Source: Pseudomonadota bacterium (GTDB lineage: Bacteria; Pseudomonadota; Alphaproteobacteria; Micropepsales; Micropepsaceae). From it: a DNA stretch of 17,825 nucleotides. Below, piece by piece: positions 7,628-14,587 of the stretch (position 1 is its first letter; every line of letters starts with the position of its first letter). Below the pieces are notes generated by a model. The model was not told the origin of the DNA and searched no databases. It worked only from the letters and a program-made list of their open reading frames with translations. Location of the stretch: NCBI GenBank assembly GCA_025360685.1, contig JANYBR010000519.1:1-17825 (forward strand). The letters run 5' to 3'. Both the position numbers and the translations under genes were made by a program.

Positions 7628-7796
7628 TGTCATGGCCCGCCACCCCGATCCGCGCGAGAGCGCGGTCGGAGTGTAAACTCCGTGCGGGCCACCCAGATGA
7701 TGAAGGACGTAGTATTCGCAAGCAAAAGCTGAGAAAAGACTTTCTGCTCCGAGCGTGTCTCCAACTGGGTGGCCCGCACTCCGGCGGGCCATGACA
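7628..7796. repeat. Nested GTCAT-type inverted repeat between lpxD and holC
   Basis: Outer 13-bp arms tgtcatggcccgc (7628-7640) and 7784-7796 are perfect. Inner 14-bp arms gtgcgggccaccca (7682-7695) and 7766-7779 are perfect. Between the left arms sit two small hairpins with GNRA-type loops: ccgcgc-gaga-gcgcgg (7650-7665) and ggagt-gtaa-actcc (7668-7681). The central 70 nt (7696-7765) is AT-richer than its surroundings and codes for nothing recognisable. It lies between convergent genes. Confidence 0.87.
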
Positions 7797-7809
7797 ATGA
7801 TGTGATGTG

Positions 7810-8274
7810 TTACGCCTGCTTCTCGAATTTCCCAGACGGGGTTTCTTTCCAATAGGTCACGTCGTGCCCGGCAGCCTTGGCGTCCTTCCAAGCGGCGCGG
7901 GCGCGGGAGAGTGAATCCGCGTCGCGCCCGTCGAACATCAGCACCACGCGCGTTAGTTCCTTCGTCGCCGCATCGTCCCATGCCGCAGGCACAGCGCCGC
8001 CGACCAGAAACAACACGTTCGCGCCGTTCGGATTGTCGCTCTCGACCGTGACCAGGACCGGCTGGCGCTTGGGATCGCCGTCGCCCGATTGCGCGTGCGG
8101 CAGGAATGTCTGCTCGCTGTAGGTCCACAGCAGATTGTCGATGGCATCGGCGCGCTCGGACGATTCGGTGCGGATCACCGCGCGCCAGCCGCGTTCCAGC
8201 GTCTTCTCGATCATGCCCGGAAGCACATCGTCCAGGGCGCGGCGTTCGAGGTGGTAGAACAGAGTTTCGGTCAT
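7810..8274 (-). CDS. holC: DNA polymerase III chi subunit
   Basis: HolC is the clamp-loader accessory subunit that links the replicase to SSB. The 154-residue protein shows the family layout: start MTETLFYHLERRALDDVLPG, then RGWRAVIRT, DAIDNLLWTY, the FLPHAQSGD segment, and the late NVLFLVGG and RVVLMFDGRD strands, as in the Rossmann-like HolC fold. Its place directly downstream of pepA is conserved in many proteobacteria and supports the call. The ATG at 8274 has a near-perfect Shine-Dalgarno (ggaggt, 5 nt spacing). Those bases belong to the end of the inverted repeat at 8280-8407, so translation may depend on the repeat's folding. It is 160 nt from pepA on the same strand, with that repeat between. 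Confidence 0.92.
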   Translation of the reverse strand: MTETLFYHLERRALDDVLPGMIEKTLERGWRAVIRTESSERADAIDNLLWTYSEQTFLPHAQSGDGDPKRQPVLVTVESDNPNGANVLFLVGGAVPAAWDDAATKELTRVVLMFDGRDADSLSRARAAWKDAKAAGHDVTYWKETPSGKFEKQA

Positions 8275-8285
8275 CTTTCACCTCC
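8275..8285 (-). promoter_or_regulatory. holC ribosome binding site inside the repeat arm
   Basis: Read on the reverse strand this is ggaggt, gaaag, then the ATG at 8274. The ggaggt (8280-8285) is the outermost part of the inverted repeat, and its complement acctcc lies at the other end of the element (8402-8407). Folding of the pepA-holC mRNA would therefore hide the site. Confidence 0.6.
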
Positions 8286-8407
8286 CCCTTGTGGGGAGGT
8301 CGAAATCGTCGAGCACAGCGAGAGGATTTCGGGTGGGGGAGGCTCCATCCGCCCGCACCCCCCCACCCGGCTCACTTTGTTCGCCGACCTCCCCTCGAGG
8401 GGGAGGT
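8280..8407. repeat. CCTCCCC-type inverted repeat between pepA and holC
   Basis: Outer arms 8280-8302 and 8385-8407 pair over 23 nt as 10 matches, 3 mismatches, 10 matches. Inner arms cgggtggggg (8330-8339) and 8360-8369 form a perfect 10-bp pair. This is the second copy of the 3568-3708 family. On the reverse strand it lies in the pepA-holC transcript, and its last bases are the holC Shine-Dalgarno. Confidence 0.87.
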
Positions 8408-8434
8408 CATTACGTGCGAGCGCCTGCAATCGTT

Positions 8435-9937
8435 TCAATCCTCGTAGTGCTCCGCGACAAGTTGGTTGAGAATCCTCACGCCCCAGCCGGTGCCCCAGCT
8501 TGGCGCGGTGGCGCGCTGCTCGCCGTCCTGCCAGGCCACACCGGCAATATCCAGATGCGCCCAGGGCGTCTTGTTCTCGACGAAGCGCTGCAGGAACTGC
8601 GCCGCCGTGATGGAGCCGGCACTGCCGCCACCGATATTCTTCATGTCGGCGATCTTGGAGCGCAGCATCTTGTCGTAGTTCGGACCAAGCGGCAGGCGCC
8701 ACACCGGCTCGCCCACGGCCTTGCCCGCGGCCGCGATGCGGTTCGACAGCTTGTCGTCGTTGGAGAACAGACCGGCATGCTCCGGTCCGAGCGCCATGAT
8801 GATCGCGCCGGTCAGGGTCGCCAGGTCGATGACGAATTTCGGCTTGTACTTGCGCTGCGCGTAGGTCATCGCGTCGGCGAGGACCAGACGGCCTTCGGCG
8901 TCGGTATTCAGAACCTCGATGGTCTGGCCGGACATGGACTTGACCACATCGTCGGGCCGCTGCGCCTTGGAGTCCGGCATGTTCTCGACGAGGCCGATCA
9001 CGCCGAGCGCGTTGACCCTGGCCTTGCGCGTCGCCAACGCCTGGAGCGTGCCGACGACGGCAGCAGCCCCGCCCATGTCGCCCTTCATGCCCATCATCCC
9101 GGCACCGGTCTTGAGCGACAGGCCGCCGGAGTCGAAGCACACGCCCTTGCCGACAAAGGCAACCGGCGCATCTTTTTTCTTGCGCGAGCCGTTCCAATGC
9201 ATGACCACAAGCTGGCTCTCGCGATCGCTGCCCTGCCCGACGCCGAGCAGCGAACCCATGCCGAGCTTCTTCATCTCCGCTTCGCCGAGAATGTCGACCT
9301 TCACACCGAGCTTGGTGAGCAGGCTCTTGGCGCGACGCGCGAACTCTTCGGGGTGCAGCACATTCGGCGGCTCGTTGATCAGGTCGCGCGCCGTGACGAT
9401 GCCGTTGGCGATGCCCTCGAGCGACGTCCAGCTTTTCTTCGCCTCCGCCAGCGCGGGCGTGGCAATGATGACTTTCTTCAGCTTGAACTCGTACTCGTCC
9501 AGGTTCTTCGTGCGGTACTGGTTGAAGGCATAGCTCTTCAACCGCGCGCCGAGCGCTAGATGCGCCGCCAGCGCGCCCGGCTTGAGCTTGGCGCCCTTGG
9601 GCACATCGATCTGGTAGGTCGCTTCTTTTTCGCCCGCGCTGCTCAACCGCCCGTTGATCGACGCGGCGAGGTGCTCGGCCTTGGCGCCGTCGAAATCCGC
9701 CGCCTTGCCCAGCCCCACCAGAAGAATGCGCGACGCCATCACGCCGGCGGGCGCAAGAAGCTCGAGCACCTGGCCGGATTTGCCCGTGAAGCGGCTGACT
9801 TTGAGACCGCGTGTCAGCGCACCGCCCGACGCCTTGTCGGCCTGTTGGGCGGCAGGCGTAAACGTACTGCCCTCCAATGCGCCGACGATCCAGGCGCCCG
9901 ATTCCACAGAATGCGGTGCCGCAAAGGACAATTGCAT
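8435..9937 (-). CDS. pepA: Leucyl aminopeptidase (M17 family)
   Basis: PepA is a cytosolic di-metal aminopeptidase. In some bacteria it also binds DNA in Xer recombination and carAB control, which cannot be judged here. The product has 500 residues from the ATG at 9937. The active-site residues line up with E. coli at a constant offset of 6: Lys264, Asp269, Lys276, Asp287 (GKGVCFDSGGLSLK and MKGD), then Asp346, Glu348 and Arg350 in the family signature NTDAEGRLVLAD. All metal ligands and both catalytic residues are present, so it should be active. A TTG at 9952 would add five residues (MGRET), but ggggagaga lies just before the ATG and serves it as a Shine-Dalgarno. pepA is transcribed toward holC and is divergent from lptF. 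Confidence 0.96.
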   Translation of the reverse strand: MQLSFAAPHSVESGAWIVGALEGSTFTPAAQQADKASGGALTRGLKVSRFTGKSGQVLELLAPAGVMASRILLVGLGKAADFDGAKAEHLAASINGRLSSAGEKEATYQIDVPKGAKLKPGALAAHLALGARLKSYAFNQYRTKNLDEYEFKLKKVIIATPALAEAKKSWTSLEGIANGIVTARDLINEPPNVLHPEEFARRAKSLLTKLGVKVDILGEAEMKKLGMGSLLGVGQGSDRESQLVVMHWNGSRKKKDAPVAFVGKGVCFDSGGLSLKTGAGMMGMKGDMGGAAAVVGTLQALATRKARVNALGVIGLVENMPDSKAQRPDDVVKSMSGQTIEVLNTDAEGRLVLADAMTYAQRKYKPKFVIDLATLTGAIIMALGPEHAGLFSNDDKLSNRIAAAGKAVGEPVWRLPLGPNYDKMLRSKIADMKNIGGGSAGSITAAQFLQRFVENKTPWAHLDIAGVAWQDGEQRATAPSWGTGWGVRILNQLVAEHYED

Positions 9938-10125
9938 CGTTTCTCTCCCCAAATTTGGTTCTGGTGACGTGACTTTAAGGTGTCATAGGCCGGTATAAGA
10001 GGCGGGCGCGCGGTGCATCCATATTGCCGGAGAACCGCGCCGGAATGCTAGTTTAGGTCGAATCACAGAAGGGGCGAAAGGGCGTACACGCGAGTGTGCC
10101 AACCCGCGCCAGGACGGCTCGAAGC
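9938..10125. promoter_or_regulatory. Divergent control region of pepA and lptF
   Basis: This 188-nt spacer must hold promoters for both directions. Forward candidates are weak: TATAAG at 9994-9999 without a clear -35, and TTGCCG (10024-10029) with CTAGTT (10048-10053) at 18 nt spacing. No convincing reverse promoter was found for pepA, and no repeat element of the kinds seen elsewhere. The region is defined mainly by gene arrangement. Confidence 0.35.
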
Positions 10126-11250
10126 GTGAGACTGCCGCGACTGTCGATTTACGTGCTGGGGCAGATGATCGGCCCCACCGCGCTGTTCGCGTTCCTGCTG
10201 ACCGCCGTGATCTGGCTGACTCAGTCGCTGCGGCTTCTGGATCTGGTGATCAATCGCGGCCAGTCGGCGCCGACCTTTCTCTACCTGACGATGCTGATCA
10301 TCCCCAGCCTGCTCGTCATCATCCTGCCGATCGCCTTTTTTGCCGGAACGCTGTTTGCGCTTCACAAGCTCAATGCGGACAGCGAGCTCGTCGTCATGTC
10401 GGCCGCGGGTTTCAGCCGGGCCCAGATCGCCGTGCCGGTGTTCATTTCCGCGCTGGTCGTCATGGCGCTGACCTATCTGTGCGGGCTGTACCTGATGCCG
10501 GCCGGACAGCGTGCCATGAAGGACAAGGTGGTCGATATACGCGCCGACATCGGCGCCGCGCTGCTCAACGAAGGCGAATTCAACACCCCCGTCCAGGGCC
10601 TGACCGTCTTCATCCGCGAGATCGACTCCGACGGCACGATCCGCGGCGTGCTGGTCCACGACAATCGCAACGTCAAGCATCCGATCACCTATCTGGCGGT
10701 GAGCGGCGAACTCGCCCAGACGCCGGCGGGCGCGCGGCTGATCATGTTCGACGGCACCGTCGAGGAAAGCGGCCGCGCCGGCGCACAGCTTTCGGTGCTG
10801 AAGTTCCAGCGCTACGTCTTCGATCTCGACCAGTTTGCCAGCCCGACACGCGTCACCGATCGCGCGACGAGCGAGCGCTATCTGCCGGAATTGTTCTGGC
10901 CCAATTCGCGACTGCCGCCGAAGCTGCGCAACGCCTATATCGCCGAGGGCCATAACCGTCTGTCGCAGCCGCTCTACTGTGTGGTGTTTGCGCTGATCGC
11001 GCTGGCCGCCGTACTGCGCGGACGCCGGGCACGCGCTGCGAATGCGCTGCGCATCACCTTCGCGGCGCTGGCGGCGGCGGTGCGCATCGCGGGTTACGGC
11101 GTGCAAGGATTGGCCGTGCGCGATCCCGCGCTGGGATTTCTCTTCTATTTCATCCCGCTTGCCGCGGCGGCGATCGCGCTGGCCTTCCTGGCCGGTTTCG
11201 ATCCGTTCGCGGCGCTGCGCCGGCCAAAGCAGGTCGAGGGCCTGTCATGA
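10126..11250 (+). CDS. lptF: LPS export ABC transporter permease LptF
   Basis: LptF is one half of the inner-membrane permease that, with LptG and the ATPase LptB, extracts LPS toward the periplasmic bridge. The 374-residue protein has the YjgP/YjgQ layout: three N-terminal membrane segments (about 9-30, 45-75, 100-122), a large periplasmic jellyroll-type domain, and three C-terminal segments, the last being FLFYFIPLAAAAIALAFLAG. The cytoplasmic stretch after the second segment (LHKLNADSELVVMSAAG) is the coupling region conserved in this family. I chose the GTG at 10126 (MRLPRLSIYVLGQM), which starts just before the first helix, with AGGA 11 nt upstream. A GTG at 10096, ten codons earlier, is possible. 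The stop overlaps lptG by 4 nt. Divergence from pepA is a conserved arrangement. Confidence 0.93.
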   Translation: MRLPRLSIYVLGQMIGPTALFAFLLTAVIWLTQSLRLLDLVINRGQSAPTFLYLTMLIIPSLLVIILPIAFFAGTLFALHKLNADSELVVMSAAGFSRAQIAVPVFISALVVMALTYLCGLYLMPAGQRAMKDKVVDIRADIGAALLNEGEFNTPVQGLTVFIREIDSDGTIRGVLVHDNRNVKHPITYLAVSGELAQTPAGARLIMFDGTVEESGRAGAQLSVLKFQRYVFDLDQFASPTRVTDRATSERYLPELFWPNSRLPPKLRNAYIAEGHNRLSQPLYCVVFALIALAAVLRGRRARAANALRITFAALAAAVRIAGYGVQGLAVRDPALGFLFYFIPLAAAAIALAFLAGFDPFAALRRPKQVEGLS

Positions 11251-12338
11251 GCTGGTCCTGGACGCTCTATCGCTACCTGGCGCAGCAGTTCCTCGCCGGC
11301 GTCGGCATCGTCTACAGCGCGTTTCTGCTGCTGGCATTTTCCATCGACGTGGTCGATCTGGCCAATCGCACGGCGGGACGTTCGGTGTCGACGGTCGTCG
11401 TCATCGGCATGGCGATCCTGCAGCTGCCCGATCTCGGCCAGAAGATGATGCCGTTCGCCGTGCTGCTCGGCGGGGTGCTCGCCTTCGCGCGGCTGTCGCG
11501 CAGCCAGGAACTCGTCGCCATCCGGGCGGCCGGAATGTCCGCCTGGGACTTCCTCGCACCGCCGCTCGCGGTCGCCGCCGCGCTCGGCATTCTCGTCGTG
11601 ATGCTGGTGACGCCGCTGTCGTCGCGCATGCTCGGGCAGTTCTCCGCGCTCGAGGCGAAATACATCAAGGGCGAAGCCTCTCAACTTGCCGTCTCGCGCA
11701 ACGGTTTGTGGCTGCGCCAGGGCGACCAGACGCAGCAATCCGTCATCCATGCGCTCAGGGTCACCAATCAGGGCGTTCACCTGGAGGACGTGATCGTCTT
11801 CCTCTACGGTGCGAACGATCACTTTCTCGGACGCGTCGACGCCAAGGCGGCGCAACTGGAATCGGGTATCTGGATGCTGAAGGATGCCTGGGTCAGCGGC
11901 GGCGACGGAACGCCGGTTCATCATGACGACTACCGTCTCGCGACGACGCTCACGCCGGCCCAGATCCAGGAAAGCTTCGCGCCGCCCGATACCTTGTCGT
12001 TCTGGGAGCTGCCGAGCTTCATTCGCACCGCGCAGACCGCCGGCTTCTCGGCCGTGCGCTACGAGCTTTATCTGTATACGCTCCTGGCGATGCCGGCATT
12101 GTTTGCGGCGATGGTGTTCATGGCGGCTAGTTTCTCCGTACGACTGGGTCGAAACGGCGGCTTGCCGCGCATGATCCTGATCAGCGCGCTGGCGGGTTTC
12201 GGCGTCTACTTCTTCAGCGAGTTCGCCCGCGCGCTCGGCCAGACCGGCATTCTTCCCATTATGCTTGCCGCCACCGCGCCGGCGGCGGCCTCAATCCTGA
12301 TCGGCATGACGCTGGTGTTCAACCAGGAGGACGGATGA
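11247..12338 (+). CDS. lptG: LPS export ABC transporter permease LptG
   Basis: LptG is the partner permease of LptF in the LptB2FG complex. The 363 residues show the same fold: membrane segments at about 13-35, 50-85 and 103-122, a periplasmic domain through about 270, then three C-terminal segments (YLYTLLAMPALFAAMVFMAA; ILISALAGFGVYFFSEFARA; ILPIMLAATAPAAASILIG). The RLSRSQELVAIRAAGMS loop after the second segment is the conserved contact for LptB; lptB itself is not in the window. It overlaps lptF (ATGA, 11247-11250) and lptD (ATGA, 12335-12338), which indicates translational coupling and similar expression of the three. Confidence 0.94.
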   Translation: MSWSWTLYRYLAQQFLAGVGIVYSAFLLLAFSIDVVDLANRTAGRSVSTVVVIGMAILQLPDLGQKMMPFAVLLGGVLAFARLSRSQELVAIRAAGMSAWDFLAPPLAVAAALGILVVMLVTPLSSRMLGQFSALEAKYIKGEASQLAVSRNGLWLRQGDQTQQSVIHALRVTNQGVHLEDVIVFLYGANDHFLGRVDAKAAQLESGIWMLKDAWVSGGDGTPVHHDDYRLATTLTPAQIQESFAPPDTLSFWELPSFIRTAQTAGFSAVRYELYLYTLLAMPALFAAMVFMAASFSVRLGRNGGLPRMILISALAGFGVYFFSEFARALGQTGILPIMLAATAPAAASILIGMTLVFNQEDG

Positions 12339-14503
12339 GGCGCGCGCTCCTTCTTCTGGCCGTACTCCTTCCCGGTTGCTGGAGTGCAGCGCAGGCTGCC
12401 CCCACCGTCGCGCTCAAGGGCCAGATCCTGTTGCAGGCCGACGAGATGGATTACGACGTGGACCATCACGTCGTCTCGGCGCGCGGCCATGTCGAGATCG
12501 ACGGCGACGGCCGCATCCTTCTCGCCGACGAGGTGTCGTACGACGAGAAGAACGACACGATGGTCGCGAGCGGCCATGTCAGCATCACCGATGAGAAAGG
12601 CAATGTCGCGTTCGCCGACCATGTCGTCCTGCACGACCGCATGCGCGACGGCGCGCTGCGCAGTTTCGCGGCGCTGATCGGCAAGAACGGCCGCATGGTC
12701 GCGGCCACCGCCACGCGCAGCCAGGGCCGCTTCACCGAAGCCTTCGACGCCGCCTACACGCCGTGCAAGATTTGCAACAAGCCGGGCCAGCGCACGCCCG
12801 TGTGGCGGGTGCGGGCGAACCACATCATCTACGATCAGCTCGAGCACCGCATCGTGTTCAAGGGCGCCGCGCTCGAGTTCTTCGACGTGCCGGTGTTCTA
12901 CTCGCCATACCTGAGCGAGCCGGACCCATCGGTGCGCTACGCGTCGGGCATTCTCACGCCCGATGTGGGTTCCTCGACGTCGATCGGTTATTTCCTGCGC
13001 GTGCCGGTGTACGTCGCGCTGTCGCCGTCGAACGATGCCACGATCACGCCGACGGTCACGACGCGCGGCGGCGAGGTTCTGGCCGCGGAATACCGCGAGC
13101 GCTGGCAGCGCGGCGGAATGTGGCTGCAAGGCAGCATTGCGTACAATCCCAATGGCGGGCTCTCGGGCGACCAAAGCCAGTTCTATGCCGGCCTGTTCGG
13201 TTCGGGCCGCATTCCGTTCGCGCAGAACTGGACGAGCGGTTTCGACGCCCAGCTCAGCTCCAACGACACCTATCTGAAGCGCTACGATTTCTCGCAGCTC
13301 GACCGGCTGGTGAACGACGTGTTCGTCGAGGGCACGGGCGGCAGGACGCGCCTGGCGGTCACGGGATATTTCTTCCAGGGATTGCGCGCCAGCGACAACA
13401 GCACGATCGTTCCGCTGGCGCTGCCGCTGGTCGAATTCAGTTTCATTCCGCTGCACCACTGGCTCGGCGGCCAATTCCGTTTCGATCTCAACAGCGTGTC
13501 GCTGACGCGCTCCGTCGGCACCGACAGCCAGCGCCTGACGGGCGAAGCTCGCATGCGCTGGCCGACGATCCTGCCCGGTGGACAGCTCGTCACGTTCCAG
13601 CTCGATGCGCGCGGCGATCTCTATCATGTCTCGGATTCGCCGCTGCCCAGTGGGAGCGACAAGGTAATCACGCGCGGCATTCCCTACGCCGCACTCGACT
13701 GGCGCTGGCCGTTCATCTCCAGCGCCGGGGTTGGACGCGCCGTCATCGTCGAGCCCATCGCGCAGGTCATCGTGCAACCCTATGGCGGAAATCCCGCGGG
13801 CGTGCCGAACGAAGACAGCGCGGCGTTCGAAACCGACGAAAACAACCTGATGAGCTTCGACCGGCTGCCGGGCTACGACCTGGTGGAGAGCGGACCGCGC
13901 GCCAATGTCGGAGTGCATGTGCGCGCGGCCTATCCGTCCGGCTCGATCGACGCCATATTGAGCCAGACGTTCCGCCTGAAGCCCGATCCGATTTTCGGGC
14001 CCGATTCCGGCCAGGGCAGCACCTCGTCCGACCTTGTCGGACGGGTGAGCGTCAAATTTCTGCCCTATGTCGACCTTACAGATCGCATCGAGGTCGACCG
14101 GACGAACGGCACTGTGCGACGCCATGAAGTGTATCTGACGGGCATCTTCGACCGTTCCACGGTCCAGATCAGCTATGTGCAGCTGCCCGCCGAAGTGGTC
14201 ACTCTCGGACTTGGCGCACGCGAGGAAATCAACACGCAGGCCGATATTAACTTTTACGAGAACTGGCAGGCGTTCGGCGCCATCCGCCGCGATCTGCTGG
14301 CCGGCCGCATGCTGGATAGCGAACTTGGTCTGGGCTATGAGGATGAGTGTCTGGGAATTTCTGTGGCCTACCGGCGCAAGTTCACGACCGATCGCGACCT
14401 GCCGCCGTCCACTTCCGTGATCCTTCGCTTCAATCTGAAAACCGGAGACGAAACGATCGCGCCGTTTAGCTTGTTTCCACAAGACGTGTTCTCCCATCCT
14501 TGA
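12335..14503 (+). CDS. lptD: LPS-assembly outer-membrane protein LptD
   Basis: LptD is the outer-membrane translocon that, with lipoprotein LptE, places LPS at the cell surface. The 722-residue protein starts with a signal peptide (about 1-21, ending AAQA before APTV). Next comes an OstA-type periplasmic domain (about 25-140: ILLQADEMDYDVDHHVVSAR onward) and a long C-terminal barrel domain of alternating amphipathic strands. The segment FFDVPVFYSPYLSEPDPSVR near 185-205 is the signature linker into the barrel. Only four cysteines occur: Cys15 within the signal region, Cys144 and Cys147 as a CxxC, and Cys672 near the C-terminus. The E. coli protein has four mature cysteines forming inter-domain disulfides, so pairing here must differ. 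LPGC at 12-15 looks lipobox-like, but proline at -2 and the later AQA site argue against lipidation. It is coupled to lptG by a 4-nt overlap. Confidence 0.94.
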   Translation: MRRALLLLAVLLPGCWSAAQAAPTVALKGQILLQADEMDYDVDHHVVSARGHVEIDGDGRILLADEVSYDEKNDTMVASGHVSITDEKGNVAFADHVVLHDRMRDGALRSFAALIGKNGRMVAATATRSQGRFTEAFDAAYTPCKICNKPGQRTPVWRVRANHIIYDQLEHRIVFKGAALEFFDVPVFYSPYLSEPDPSVRYASGILTPDVGSSTSIGYFLRVPVYVALSPSNDATITPTVTTRGGEVLAAEYRERWQRGGMWLQGSIAYNPNGGLSGDQSQFYAGLFGSGRIPFAQNWTSGFDAQLSSNDTYLKRYDFSQLDRLVNDVFVEGTGGRTRLAVTGYFFQGLRASDNSTIVPLALPLVEFSFIPLHHWLGGQFRFDLNSVSLTRSVGTDSQRLTGEARMRWPTILPGGQLVTFQLDARGDLYHVSDSPLPSGSDKVITRGIPYAALDWRWPFISSAGVGRAVIVEPIAQVIVQPYGGNPAGVPNEDSAAFETDENNLMSFDRLPGYDLVESGPRANVGVHVRAAYPSGSIDAILSQTFRLKPDPIFGPDSGQGSTSSDLVGRVSVKFLPYVDLTDRIEVDRTNGTVRRHEVYLTGIFDRSTVQISYVQLPAEVVTLGLGAREEINTQADINFYENWQAFGAIRRDLLAGRMLDSELGLGYEDECLGISVAYRRKFTTDRDLPPSTSVILRFNLKTGDETIAPFSLFPQDVFSHP

Positions 14504-14587
14504 ACAGCGGGCGAATTTGCTTATTCTCCCGGCCCGGTTCGGGGGCGAGCGCGTAAACCATTGAGATTGCTGCCGAAGGGCCGAACT

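Noticed and set aside
7525..7794. An 89-codon forward open frame across the lpxD end and the repeat
   Set aside because: It is out of frame with lpxD and then runs through inverted-repeat DNA. There is no ribosome site and no family resemblance.
1140..8407. A dispersed CRISPR array or phage/integron attachment sites as an explanation for the repeats
   Set aside because: The repeats are single, large, palindromic and in separate spacers, with no regular unit-spacer pattern and no cas, integrase or transposase gene.
12335..12397. LptD as a lipoprotein because of LPGC at residues 12-15
   Set aside because: Proline at the -2 position is atypical for a lipobox, the preceding region is short, and a good signal peptidase I site (AQA before APT) follows.
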